From contig JAJJLU010003744.1 of the NCBI GenBank assembly GCA_023807065.1, positions 1 to 34,022 on the forward strand: a DNA stretch of 34,022 bases. Direction: 5' to 3'. The notes under the pieces are model-generated. The model did no database searches. It had not been told where the DNA came from and was given only the letters and a program-made list of their open reading frames with translations. The position numbers and the translations under genes are program-made. Origin of the DNA: Isotricha intestinalis. Its lineage: Eukaryota > Ciliophora > Litostomatea > Vestibuliferida > Isotrichidae. This document shows, one piece after another, positions 1-9,168 of the stretch; the stretch's first letter is position 1, and each line of letters opens with the position of its first letter.

Positions 1-144
1 TTAAATTTATTTTTTTTTTATTTATTAAAATGATTTATATATTTATTTAGTAATTGAAATTTTAAAAAAATATAAAGTTTTAAATTATAATATTTCATAT
101 TACTTTGAAATTTTGTATTTATATTATTCTAATAACTAGACAGG

Positions 145-500
145 TCATTTTTTTTTAGAATAAATACGGTAATATTTTATTTGAATTATTTTTATTTTAT
201 TTAAATGAATATGAGTTTGGATTTACATTAAATTGTTTAAAGTCTTTTTGTTGACACATAAATATGAATTTTATTGTCTATAATATTTTCTTTAACAATA
301 TTAATAAAAACAATAAAATTAAATTTTAATTTATATTTGATTCTTACTAATTATATATACCTGGAAAAAATTTAGGTAAATTAATTTCAACTTTTACTAC
401 TGTATTTTGAACATTATTTTTTCCAAAAATCCGAGAATTTAAAACATAATTTCTACTTTGGAGATACATTTTTTCATTTGTTCTTAAAATATTCAACAAT
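145..500 (-). pseudogene. Possible gene relic (unrecognised)
   Basis: On the minus strand an open frame of about 50 codons (about 500 down to the TAG at 347-349) contains the ATG at 467-469 and coding-like residues (NYVLNSRIFGKNNVQN, then VEINLPKFFP). After a frame change near 346 a second open stretch of about 40 codons follows (IDNKIHIYVSTKRLLNN) to a TAA at 223-225. The same frame then stays open for 25 more codons to a TGA at 145-147. In DNA this AT-rich, such open stretches are rarer than chance predicts. A 14-base GT...AG segment at the frame change would join the first two stretches, so a live gene with tiny introns is not excluded. I do not recognise the family. Confidence 0.3.
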
Positions 501-691
501 TAAAATTTATTTATTAAATGAAGTTTTTATTTTTTGGTCCTTATATTCAATTATAGAAGATTTATTTTATGTTTTTTTAGATATTATTTTAATAGAATTA
601 TTATATTTATTTTATCAACTGTAATATTAATTATTATTTAATTTAAAGATGCCTTTTTTTACATCTTACATTATATTATTTAATAAATTAA

Positions 692-746
692 TTTTTTTAT
701 TAATTTTTATTACTTTTATTTTTTTATTAATTTTTATTACTTTTAT
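692..746. repeat. 27-bp tandem duplication
   Basis: A T-rich unit containing ATTAATTTTTATTAC occurs twice with a period of 27 bases (cores at 699 and 726). It lies immediately beyond the stop codon of the RPC5 gene, so it sits in that gene's probable 3' untranslated region. It looks like a simple slippage duplication. Confidence 0.8.
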
Positions 747-749
747 TTT

Positions 750-1883
750 TTAATTAATTTTAGATGGAGATTTTATTATCCATAAAGAATTAGAATATTC
801 ACTGAAAGATTTCATTAATTTATTTAATTTATTTTCTTGAATAGAAAAATTATTTCCTTTTAAAAAATTTTTGATTTGAGTTTTCTTTACACCATTTCCA
901 TTTCCAATAAATTCAATTAATTTAAGTCTAATATCATTATTTTCATCATCTATATTTCTTAAAAAGCATCTTTCTCCCTTAATAATAATACAAACTTTAT
1001 TTATTTCATTTCTAATATTTTTAACCTTTTCTTCTTCAGACAAATCAATTTTTAATTGATTACAAATTTCTCCTAATAAATCACCATAATGTAAACAATC
1101 ATTATTTTCAAAAATATTATTTATAGTATTTTCAATTATACTTTCTTTAACTCCTTTATCATTTTTTTGAATATCAATTTTAATTTTATCATCAATATTA
1201 TTATCATTTCTTTGAATAGTATCATTGTTAATATTTTGATGAAAATTTATTTTTTTATTTTCTGGTTCTTCAATAGGAATATCATAATCTCCTGTTACAG
1301 TTTCATCTACAATATTTTTAAGAAGTAAATCATAATATTGATTTTTGTTAAGTAAATTATCATATTTATTAATATAGTCAACATTAGAAATTTTATTTAA
1401 AATTTGATTTGAATGAATAGTATTTGATTGATATAATTCACAAGGAATATAATCTAATTGAATATTTTCTTTTTCAACAACAATATTATTTCTAAAATCT
1501 TTTTTATCTTTTTTTTTTATTGTAATATCTTTTTCAAAAGTAGAAAAATCATGTCTAAATTGATAAACTGATGAAATTGGAGTTAAATAAAATTTCCCAT
1601 TTTTAAAAAGTCCAATACATAAATTTGTATTTAAATCTATTTTTTCTCCCTTCATTGTTTGAGTTTTTGAAAAATTATATGCTCTATTATCTAAATATTG
1701 AGGATCTATATTCACATCTAATTTCATTGATGAATGTTCTTTATTAATTGAAAATTGATTAAAAGATTCTGTTTTTAAGTTATCTTTTGGTATTAAGGGA
1801 AATTGAAGTAAATTAACTTCATTTTGGAATTCACCTGAATATATCACATCTATTTCTTGTTCTAATTCATCATCTATGTCCAT
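750..1883 (-). CDS. POLR3E: RNA polymerase III subunit RPC5 (POLR3E / Rpc37-like)
   Basis: This is a 377-residue homologue of the Pol III subunit that pairs with RPC4 in the TFIIF-like subcomplex used for initiation and termination. It opens with the acidic family start (EIDVIYSGE, then LLQFPLIP). Next come LDVNIDPQYLDNRAYNFS at about residues 55-72 and a GLFKNGKFYLTPISSVYQFR block (about 91-110), which matches the RPC5 motif read in human as LYRQGELHLTPLHGILQLRP. The middle (about 120-260) is Asn/Lys-rich filler. The C-terminus (about 285-310, VCIIIKGERCFLR) resembles the winged-helix region, where human has VAMLVQGNWVVKS. The length matches short fungal Rpc37 rather than the longer human protein. 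The start ATG is the first in frame. The identification is from memory of the family, and I am fairly sure of it. Confidence 0.82.
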   Translation of the reverse strand: MDIDDELEQEIDVIYSGEFQNEVNLLQFPLIPKDNLKTESFNQFSINKEHSSMKLDVNIDPQYLDNRAYNFSKTQTMKGEKIDLNTNLCIGLFKNGKFYLTPISSVYQFRHDFSTFEKDITIKKKDKKDFRNNIVVEKENIQLDYIPCELYQSNTIHSNQILNKISNVDYINKYDNLLNKNQYYDLLLKNIVDETVTGDYDIPIEEPENKKINFHQNINNDTIQRNDNNIDDKIKIDIQKNDKGVKESIIENTINNIFENNDCLHYGDLLGEICNQLKIDLSEEEKVKNIRNEINKVCIIIKGERCFLRNIDDENNDIRLKLIEFIGNGNGVKKTQIKNFLKGNNFSIQENKLNKLMKSFSEYSNSLWIIKSPSKIN

Positions 1884-2460
1884 TTAGTTTTTTTTTTGGG
1901 TGATTAAATTTATTTTATATTTTCAAATATTTTAAAATTATTTTTTTTTTCAAAATTAAACAATACATTCATAAATAATTATAAAATTGTATTTTTTCAA
2001 AAAAAAGAAGAAACATTTTAATTATAGAAAGATAAATATAAAGAAAATTCATTTTAAAATCAAATCTACTTTTTTCTTAAAATGAATTAATTAATTTAAC
2101 TTTTTTGAAGAAAAAAATAAAGAAATAAAGAAATTGATGAAGTCATATAATATGAAATATTCATATATAAATCAAAAAAACAATAATTTGATTTGCTTAC
2201 TTAATTTACATTAATTAGAAAATCATAATATAATTATAGTAAGGAAAAAAGAAAAAAATATTAATAATATAAAATATTTCTTCTTTTCAAAATAAATTTA
2301 AAATTATTTAAATATTAAAGAAATAAAATTTAAAAAAAAGTAATAAAACCAATTTAATATTAAAAAGATAAAAACAAAGAAAAAAGAAATAAAAAAATTT
2401 TTGAATGTATAATTATTTAGAAAAGTATCAACAATTAACAACAATAACATTTTTCATTTT
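1884..2460. other. AT-rich intergenic DNA without a visible gene
   Basis: About 580 bases of A/T homopolymer-rich sequence lie between the start of RPC5 (minus strand) and the degraded end of the Rab relic. It presumably holds the RPC5 promoter. I see no open frame, tRNA-like cloverleaf or conserved element on either strand. Confidence 0.6.
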
Positions 2461-2998
2461 TTCTTTTGGCTTTATATGATATTAATTTTATTAAATAAGA
2501 TGATTTATTGATATCTAAATAATTATCTATACTAATCATTCTTATTTTTTGCTGTTCTGATTACTTTTTCACAAATTTTAAGCAAAAATTACTACATTAA
2601 TATTATTTTTTCCGCTTGTTTCAACAAATGTAAAATTATAATTAAATGTTAAATTGTTTAGTAACTGAATCACATTTATTTATCACTAAAATTATAAGAA
2701 CATTATTATTAACATTTTGAATATATTTATCCAATTTTTAAGGTGATTAAACTATCTTTATTTGATATATCATATATTAATATTATTCCTTATACTTTAA
2801 GAAATAAACTTCTATTTGAAGAAAGATCTTTTTCATAACCTTTTGAATCCCATATTTGAAGTTTAATTATTTTATCATGCTTTAACTTTAATAAAGTGAA
2901 GGTTTATTCAATTAAGATATAAAATTAGATTTTCCTACTGATGAATCACCTAATATTAATAATTGTTTTATATCTTCATATTCAGAAGAAATCATCAT
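2461..2998 (-). pseudogene. Rab-family small GTPase pseudogene
   Basis: Read on the minus strand from the ATG near 2996, the sequence gives a Rab N-terminus ending in a perfect P-loop (LLILGDSSVGKSNFIS), then a TAA. After a frameshift the next frame reads IIKLQIWDSKGYEKD, where a Rab has KLQIWDTAGQE, and goes on through GIILIYDISNKDSL with a TAA just before GIIL. A further frame gives NNNVLIILVINKCDSV (the NKxD guanine-specificity motif), and finally FTFVETSGKNNINV (the ETSAK motif). The motifs are in the correct order and spacing, except that the switch I region is missing and the catalytic Gln of DTAGQE is lost. At least three frame changes and several stops make it non-functional. None of the breaks looks like a GT...AG intron. 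Confidence 0.85.
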
Positions 2999-3078
2999 TT
3001 AAATATTTTACTAAAATTTGAAAAAATAAAAATTTTTAAATATTTAATTTAAATTTTTGAATTATTAAAATTAAACTT

Positions 3079-6000
3079 TTACTTAATAGAAGGAACAACT
3101 TTTGATATTTCTTCATTTAAATTTACAAATTTAGGATTTTCAGAAATATCATGTTCATCTTTTAATTCATCAAATAATCTTTGTACATTTTCACAAAAAT
3201 CTTTTTTACTTTCAGCACTTTTAATTTTATCAAAAACTCCTTTCAATGTATCACATAAATTATCAACATGAGGGAGAAAAGCAGATTTAAATGAATGAGC
3301 AAGTTTAACTAAACAAGCAAATACAGTAGTTTGAATATCTTCATTATCAGTTAATCCATTAATTAAAATTTGAATAGTTTCTGAAACATTAATTTTAGTT
3401 CCATAATTATCAACAAATATTTTTATAGTAGTAAAAACAGCTTTTCTAATTCCAATTCCCTTATCATTTATTATTTTCATTCCTGCACCAAAATCTGCAA
3501 CTTGAATCCAATCTTTATTTACTTTATGATATTGTTTGAAAATATTCATTAATTCATTATAATTCTTTTTAATATCTTCATTATAATTATGAGCAGCCAT
3601 CATTAAACCATTAAATGAATTTATTTTTACTAATAAATCATCATCATTTAAACCTTTAATTATTTTTGGTACTAGTAGACCTAATGAATTCTTTGATATT
3701 CCTTCTTTTTTTCCTAAAATAAATTTAATTCCATATGAAAATACTTTTTTACTATTTAAATTACTATCTAACCCTTTTATGAATTGTTCAATATATTTTT
3801 CATTTTGTTGAGCTATTAAACCTAAACATTCTCCACATAAATCACTGAATTCATTCTTTTCAAAAAATTTATCATTATTTAACCAAACAAATAATGTATC
3901 ATAATCTTGATTTGGTAAATTAATTTTTTTTTCTGATATTAATGATAAAAATTCTTTTAATGAAATAAAAGAGGAAGTAGAAGGAGCAGAATTAGATATT
4001 TTTTGGATAAAAGAAGAGGGATCATTTAATCCTATTTTACCAATTGCGACACAAATTAAATTTTTATTTTCATCCTTTGAATTTTGTAATTTTGATTCTA
4101 AAGTCTTTATTAATTCATTATGTTTATTTTTTGAATTTTCACATATATTCCCGATTAAAATTAAAGCATTTTTCATCATTTGATCATTTTCACTTGAAGA
4201 TAAATCATTAATAGCTTTATTAATAAAAACACCTTCTTTTCCAGAAGCACAAGCTAAAATAGAAATAAAATATAATTTATTTTGATTTAATTTTTCTATA
4301 TTTTTTTCATATTCATTTATTATAGATATAATTTGATTTGCAGGAACTTTTTCACAAGATAATTTTGTGAAATTATATAATGAATCCAATTGATTTCCTA
4401 TTGTTGGGATAGTATCTAATTTTTTGGATGTTATTTTTAAAATATATTCTAATAATGTAGGAGATAAAAATTTTTCCATTTCTCTTAAAACATTATATAT
4501 TGAAGATATTAAATTTCCTTCACTTTTCATATTTAATAAATTATCAACAAATAATTTATCATCTCCTTTAAAAGATTCTGGATAATATTTAAATATTGTT
4601 TCTAATAAACTTAATGTTAAAAATTGAATATGAAGAGGAGATGCTTTTAAAATTTCAACTAATAATTTTTTAAATTGATTTATAGCTTTTGTTAAAGGTA
4701 ATTTATTTCCATTTCCTATAATTTTATTCAACATTGTAAGAATTTTTGGTTTAATAATATCATTATGTGTTTTTTCAAGATATATTTGGAATAATAATAT
4801 TAAAGTTTTTTCATCAAGAATATCACCACAATCAATAATAATTTGACTCATAATATTTATTAAAGAGCTTTTTAATTCTGGATCAATGTCATCTTTTTTA
4901 AATTTAGGAAGAATATCATTATATAATTTCAAAATATAATTTTTATTATTATTTTTATCTTGAGCTAAAATAGGAATTAAATCAACAGCTGCATTAATAG
5001 CAGCTATATTAATTCTATAAAAATCATTGGTAATTCCTTTTTCGATGTAAACAATAATTTTTGGAAAAATATCTTTATAATCAATGCTATCTTTATCAAC
5101 AATAAATAATTTTGAAAGAAAATCAAAGAAAATCATAATATTATTATTATTAACAAAAACTTTAGCATCAAATGATTCTTTCATTAAATCAAAAGCTCCA
5201 ATAACATCAGAAGAACCAACAGAAGCAAGTACTGGTAATAATAATAAAACATTTTCAATCATTTTTTGATTATTCCCTTTTAAATCTTTTAATATACTTT
5301 CAATTAATTGACTAACAATTGTAGGAATAAATTCTCCTCCTAAAGAACTCATTCTATTTAATTTTAATCCAGTTTCATTTTCTTCAATAAACACAATAGA
5401 AGATAAAAATGAAACTAAACAAGATATAATTTCAATTTTTGTATTTTCATCATGTTCTCTTAAACATTCAACTAATTTTTTTATTATAGATTCTTTTTGA
5501 TCTTGTGGAAATTGATGACCACTTTTTTGAAAAGCATGTAAAACATGACAAGCAGCTCTTCTGACTTTCCAAGATGAATCATCCATATTTGCAAAATCAG
5601 TTTGATCATAATCTTCATATTCATCATATCCATCATCAATCTCCATTTCTGCATTTTCATAAGAATAATTCGGATCATATTCAATTAATATTAAGGAATT
5701 TTCTATTATATTTTTGGCATGTTTTTCAAGGGAAGATAGTATTTTATTTATATATGATTCAAGGAGATTTAATGCACTTTCTGCTAATTCTGTTTTTTCA
5801 TCATATTCATTTGAATCATTGTCTAAAAAATTAGTTGTTGTATATTGAGTTATTAATGGATATATTGAATCTATGAATTCTAATTGTTTATTTGCGCTTG
5901 ATTTGGCTATGGAATTTAAAGTATGAAATATAGCAATTTTGTCTTTTATTTTTTGAGTTGTTTTTAATGAGCTATTTAATCTATCTGATAATAAATCTAT

Positions 6001-6636
6001 TTGTTTTTTATTTAACAATATAGATATTTCTCCTATAAAATTAATTGCATTTGTTTGAAGAGTTAAATCTCCACTTGTAACAAAATTAACTACAACTTCA
6101 ATAATTTTATCTTTATCTTTAATTACACTTGCATTTTCTTTTATTAAAACATAATCAAAAGATCTAATATAATCGGTAAAAGCATCTAAACATAATTGAT
6201 TAATTTCTTTATTTTTAGATTCAATTATTCCTTTAGTTAAAATAGGAACAATTACTTTTCCAATCATATAACATGATGAACCAGGACAATAATTAAATAT
6301 ACTTTTAATGCAAGTAACATAAATATCTTTTCCTTCTGCAGTCTCACTTGATAGGTAATTGATAATTCTTGAAAAAATTTGAATAATTTCAGCTTCTTTC
6401 AAAAATTTTGCTATTTCAGTAAAAGTTTTTACTGTTTTTCCTTTAACTTCTATTGATTTTTCTTTAGGTTCTAAACATGTCAAAAGTGTTGAAATTATAT
6501 TTGCTTTTTCTTCATCTTTTAAACCATTTCTTGCTTTATCATCTTCAAAATAACGACCAAAACCAATTACTGCATTGGTACGAACATGAGGGTCGTAATG
6601 TTTTACATCTTGGTTTAGTTTTGATATTGAATCCAT
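3079..6636 (-). CDS. CAND1: Cullin-associated NEDD8-dissociated protein 1 (CAND1/TIP120)
   Basis: This 1185-residue all-helical HEAT-repeat protein is close to the usual length of about 1230. CAND1 wraps un-neddylated cullin-RBX1 and exchanges substrate receptors of SCF-type ubiquitin ligases. The diagnostic stretch is the acidic insert in the N-terminal third: DPNYSYE at residues 321-327, a run of Asp/Glu/Tyr, then DDSSWKVRRAA with the Trp at 356. Human CAND1 has DPNYNYDDEDEDE, then DDDMSWKVRRAA. HEAT-like helical pairs continue to the C-terminus (for example DWIQVADFGAG, and VFTTIKIFVDNYG near residue 1075). It is divergently arranged with IST1 across a 202-bp gap (6637-6838) that must hold both promoters. 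An importin-beta assignment was considered, but the acidic insert decides for CAND1. Confidence 0.9.
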   Translation of the reverse strand: MDSISKLNQDVKHYDPHVRTNAVIGFGRYFEDDKARNGLKDEEKANIISTLLTCLEPKEKSIEVKGKTVKTFTEIAKFLKEAEIIQIFSRIINYLSSETAEGKDIYVTCIKSIFNYCPGSSCYMIGKVIVPILTKGIIESKNKEINQLCLDAFTDYIRSFDYVLIKENASVIKDKDKIIEVVVNFVTSGDLTLQTNAINFIGEISILLNKKQIDLLSDRLNSSLKTTQKIKDKIAIFHTLNSIAKSSANKQLEFIDSIYPLITQYTTTNFLDNDSNEYDEKTELAESALNLLESYINKILSSLEKHAKNIIENSLILIEYDPNYSYENAEMEIDDGYDEYEDYDQTDFANMDDSSWKVRRAACHVLHAFQKSGHQFPQDQKESIIKKLVECLREHDENTKIEIISCLVSFLSSIVFIEENETGLKLNRMSSLGGEFIPTIVSQLIESILKDLKGNNQKMIENVLLLLPVLASVGSSDVIGAFDLMKESFDAKVFVNNNNIMIFFDFLSKLFIVDKDSIDYKDIFPKIIVYIEKGITNDFYRINIAAINAAVDLIPILAQDKNNNKNYILKLYNDILPKFKKDDIDPELKSSLINIMSQIIIDCGDILDEKTLILLFQIYLEKTHNDIIKPKILTMLNKIIGNGNKLPLTKAINQFKKLLVEILKASPLHIQFLTLSLLETIFKYYPESFKGDDKLFVDNLLNMKSEGNLISSIYNVLREMEKFLSPTLLEYILKITSKKLDTIPTIGNQLDSLYNFTKLSCEKVPANQIISIINEYEKNIEKLNQNKLYFISILACASGKEGVFINKAINDLSSSENDQMMKNALILIGNICENSKNKHNELIKTLESKLQNSKDENKNLICVAIGKIGLNDPSSFIQKISNSAPSTSSFISLKEFLSLISEKKINLPNQDYDTLFVWLNNDKFFEKNEFSDLCGECLGLIAQQNEKYIEQFIKGLDSNLNSKKVFSYGIKFILGKKEGISKNSLGLLVPKIIKGLNDDDLLVKINSFNGLMMAAHNYNEDIKKNYNELMNIFKQYHKVNKDWIQVADFGAGMKIINDKGIGIRKAVFTTIKIFVDNYGTKINVSETIQILINGLTDNEDIQTTVFACLVKLAHSFKSAFLPHVDNLCDTLKGVFDKIKSAESKKDFCENVQRLFDELKDEHDISENPKFVNLNEEISKVVPSIK

Positions 6637-6838
6637 TTTAAATTTATATAAATTTTATATAAATTGGTTTAAATTGGCTTTTATTAGATTTGTTTTATGA
6701 TTAAATAAAAATTAATTAGAATCATTAAATACTTATTTTATTTAATATTTATTATTAATCTATATTGAATCCAACATCAAATAAAAATTCTACAAATAAT
6801 AGATATAAATAATAAAAAAAAAAAAAATTATAAAAAAA
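6637..6838. promoter_or_regulatory. Shared divergent promoter region CAND1/IST1
   Basis: This 202-bp spacer separates two divergent start codons, so both transcription starts must lie here or very near it. It is almost pure A/T and ends in a long A-run directly before the IST1 ATG, the start context seen at most genes in this window. No specific binding site can be named. Confidence 0.4.
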
Positions 6839-9016
6839 ATGGGAAATGATCAAAATAAGAAAAACGTTAAAAGTGCTCCAAAAATTCCAACTCAAATGGA
6901 AGTAAAAACATACATAATGGTTGCCAAAAATAAATTAACCTTATACCGTAATAAAAAGGTAAACATAATAAAGAAAAAGAGATTAGAAATTGGAAAATGT
7001 TTAAAAGAAAACAATCTTGATGTAGCAAAAGCAAAAATGGATTCTTTAATTAGAGAAGAAGACATAATAACATGTTATGATATATTAGGACCAATATTAG
7101 AAATATTAAAAGAAAAAGTAACTTATTTAATGACATCTCGTGAATGTCCTCCTGATTTAAGAGCTCCATTAGATACTGTAATTTTTGCTTCTACAAGATT
7201 AGAAGTTGAAGAAATGCATAAATTAAGAGAATTAATTATGTTAAAATATGGTAATATGTATGTTACTAGTGCCGACAGCAATAAAGATGGATTAGTTAAT
7301 GTTAATTTAGTTGAGAAATTAAGAGTTAAACCTGCTGCTGATGCTTTTATTACTATTAGATTAAAACAATTATGTAAAGAAGATAAAATTAATTTTGAAT
7401 TCCCACAAGAAATTCAACCTGTTGATTTTAATATTGGAGGACCTGATATGAGTAATTTCGGTCCTCCTGGTCAACAATCATTTAATCCTTATGGAAGTAA
7501 TTTAGGAGGATATCAAGGTGGTGGAGGTTTTAATAATCCTTATAATAGAGGAAATCAAGGATTCGGAGGTAATCAAGGATTTGGAGGAAATCAAGGATTT
7601 GGAGGAAATCAAGGATTTGGAGGTAATCAAGGTGGTGGTGACTTTGGCAATTTTAATCAATCTATGGCATCACATAATAATAATGATATGAATAACCAAA
7701 GTGGATTTGGTAATTTTAATCAATCAATGAATAAGAATTTCGGTGATAATATTAATAATAATTATAGTCAATTTAATCAACAAACTAATTTCCAACAAAA
7801 TCAAAATCAATTTAATCAACAATCTCAAATGTATTTTAAACAAAATATTAGTACTGGTCCTGGAGTAAGTCAATTTGGAAATCCATATGCCTTTGGTGAT
7901 GATAATAATAATAATAATAATAATAACGATGGATTCCCTCAACCTCCTGAAAATAATAATAATCAAAGTAATTTTGGTTTTCCAAATGCAAGTGTGAATA
8001 AAAACAATGACGATATATTTCCTCAAGCTCCATCAAAAAATAAAAGTGATATAAATTTCCCTAATTCAAGTGTAAATCAAGAAAATAATAAGCAAAGTCA
8101 ATTCAATAAAGGTAATGATGATTTATTTCCACAACCACCAAATTCTAGTGGTTTTGGTTTTCCAAATCAAAGTGTAAATAATGATTTTCCTAAACCATCA
8201 AACGATGATTTTCCAAAACCATCAAACGATGATTTTCCAAAACCATCAAATGATGATTTTCCAAAACCATCAAATGATGATTTTCCAAAAACTTCTGGTT
8301 TTGGTAAAAACGATAATAATAGTCAATTTGGATTTCCAAATCCAAATGTTAATAATGATTTTCCAAAACCATCAAACAATAATGAATTTCCACAACAACC
8401 AATTGATAATAATAATAATGAAAATCCTTCTGGATTTGGAGGTTTTCCTAATTCAAGTCTTAAGAAAGAAGATGATTTTCCCATACCTTCAAAAAATCCT
8501 TCAGCATTTGGTAATCCTGAAAATAATGAAAAAAAAAGTGGATTCGGAGTTTTTCCTCAAAAAGATAATGAAAACAATGAATTTGGAGTTTTAAATAATA
8601 ATACAGTTTCTCAAATATCAAACAAAGACAATTTTCAAAATCCTTATGGTGATAATAATAATAATAATGAAGACAAAAACATTGACCCTATTAATGGACC
8701 AACTACTTCTAAAAGTATAATTCAAAATGAAATTCCAAAAATTGATTATGATTCTGATAATTTTCATAAATTTGATAAAATAGAAGATTTAGATTTCCAA
8801 AAAAATTCTGTTGTTATTCCTGAATCTAAACAAGTTGAAGGACAAAATGATTTTAATCCTTATGCTGATAATAATAATAATAATGTGAATATGAATATGA
8901 TGAGTGATATTCCTTCTTCTGAAGCTCAAAATTTCAATTCAGCTAATTACGTTAAAAAAGAAAAGACAAATAATGAAGATGATACTTCTTCTTTCCCTAA
9001 TCCCTATGGAAGTTAA
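6839..9016 (+). CDS. IST1: IST1 homologue (ESCRT-III-associated) with long NPY/DFPKP-repeat tail
   Basis: This 725-residue protein has an IST1 domain at about residues 20-188. The domain is Lys-rich at the start, with SREC near 100, LRAPLDTVIFASTRLEVEE near 108-125 and LMLKYG-type helices. IST1 co-assembles with ESCRT-III and recruits VPS4 for membrane scission and endosomal sorting. The remaining 530 or so residues are disordered Asn/Gln/Gly/Pro-rich sequence: four GGNQGF-type units (7553-7633), five DDFPKPSN units (8183-8290) and many FPN/FPQ(P) motifs. There are also six NPY motifs followed by Gly, Ala, Asn or similar (for example NPYGS near the start of the tail and as the last five residues). 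Human IST1 is about 365 residues, so the tail is greatly expanded. No clear MIT-interacting motif is visible at the C-terminus. Confidence 0.87.
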   Translation: MGNDQNKKNVKSAPKIPTQMEVKTYIMVAKNKLTLYRNKKVNIIKKKRLEIGKCLKENNLDVAKAKMDSLIREEDIITCYDILGPILEILKEKVTYLMTSRECPPDLRAPLDTVIFASTRLEVEEMHKLRELIMLKYGNMYVTSADSNKDGLVNVNLVEKLRVKPAADAFITIRLKQLCKEDKINFEFPQEIQPVDFNIGGPDMSNFGPPGQQSFNPYGSNLGGYQGGGGFNNPYNRGNQGFGGNQGFGGNQGFGGNQGFGGNQGGGDFGNFNQSMASHNNNDMNNQSGFGNFNQSMNKNFGDNINNNYSQFNQQTNFQQNQNQFNQQSQMYFKQNISTGPGVSQFGNPYAFGDDNNNNNNNNDGFPQPPENNNNQSNFGFPNASVNKNNDDIFPQAPSKNKSDINFPNSSVNQENNKQSQFNKGNDDLFPQPPNSSGFGFPNQSVNNDFPKPSNDDFPKPSNDDFPKPSNDDFPKPSNDDFPKTSGFGKNDNNSQFGFPNPNVNNDFPKPSNNNEFPQQPIDNNNNENPSGFGGFPNSSLKKEDDFPIPSKNPSAFGNPENNEKKSGFGVFPQKDNENNEFGVLNNNTVSQISNKDNFQNPYGDNNNNNEDKNIDPINGPTTSKSIIQNEIPKIDYDSDNFHKFDKIEDLDFQKNSVVIPESKQVEGQNDFNPYADNNNNNVNMNMMSDIPSSEAQNFNSANYVKKEKTNNEDDTSSFPNPYGS
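7553..7633 (+). repeat. 18-bp coding tandem repeat (GGNQGF)
   Basis: An 18-base unit, AATCAAGGATTYGGAGGW, occurs four times (starts at 7553, 7571, 7589 and 7607) with a partial fifth copy, inside the IST1 tail. The copies differ only at third positions, so the expansion looks recent. Confidence 0.9.
8183..8290 (+). repeat. 24-bp coding tandem repeat (DFPKPSND)
   Basis: A 24-base unit encoding DFPKPSND is repeated at 8183, 8207, 8231 and 8255, with a degenerate fifth copy at 8279. Units differ by one or two silent bases. A single further DFPKPSN occurs near 8356, so the motif spread beyond the array. Confidence 0.9.
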
Positions 9017-9168
9017 ATTTAATTTTTAGTTAGTTTTAAATATTTTATTAAATTTTTAGTTTTTAAAAATCTCAAAGAAGTTTAAAATTTATAATTATTT
9101 TAAATATGATTGAAGAATAATATATAAAAATACATATTATTTAAAGAAAAAAAAAAGGTAAAATAAAA

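Noticed and set aside
5574..5834. Plus-strand open frame of 86 codons rich in His and Leu
   Set aside because: It is the antisense shadow of the acidic insert of CAND1; its composition simply mirrors Asp/Glu/Tyr codons.
3079..6636. Importin-beta/karyopherin identity for the HEAT-repeat protein
   Set aside because: The DPNY acidic insert followed by SSWKVRRAA is specific to CAND1.
7553..8290. Regularly spaced repeats that could suggest a CRISPR-like array
   Set aside because: Units are directly adjacent without spacers and lie in frame in a coding tail of a eukaryotic gene.
8181..8594. Plus-strand 137-codon frame with repeated Met-Ile-Phe-Gln units
   Set aside because: It is the frame-shifted reading of the DFPKPSN repeat of IST1, which is in the correct family frame.
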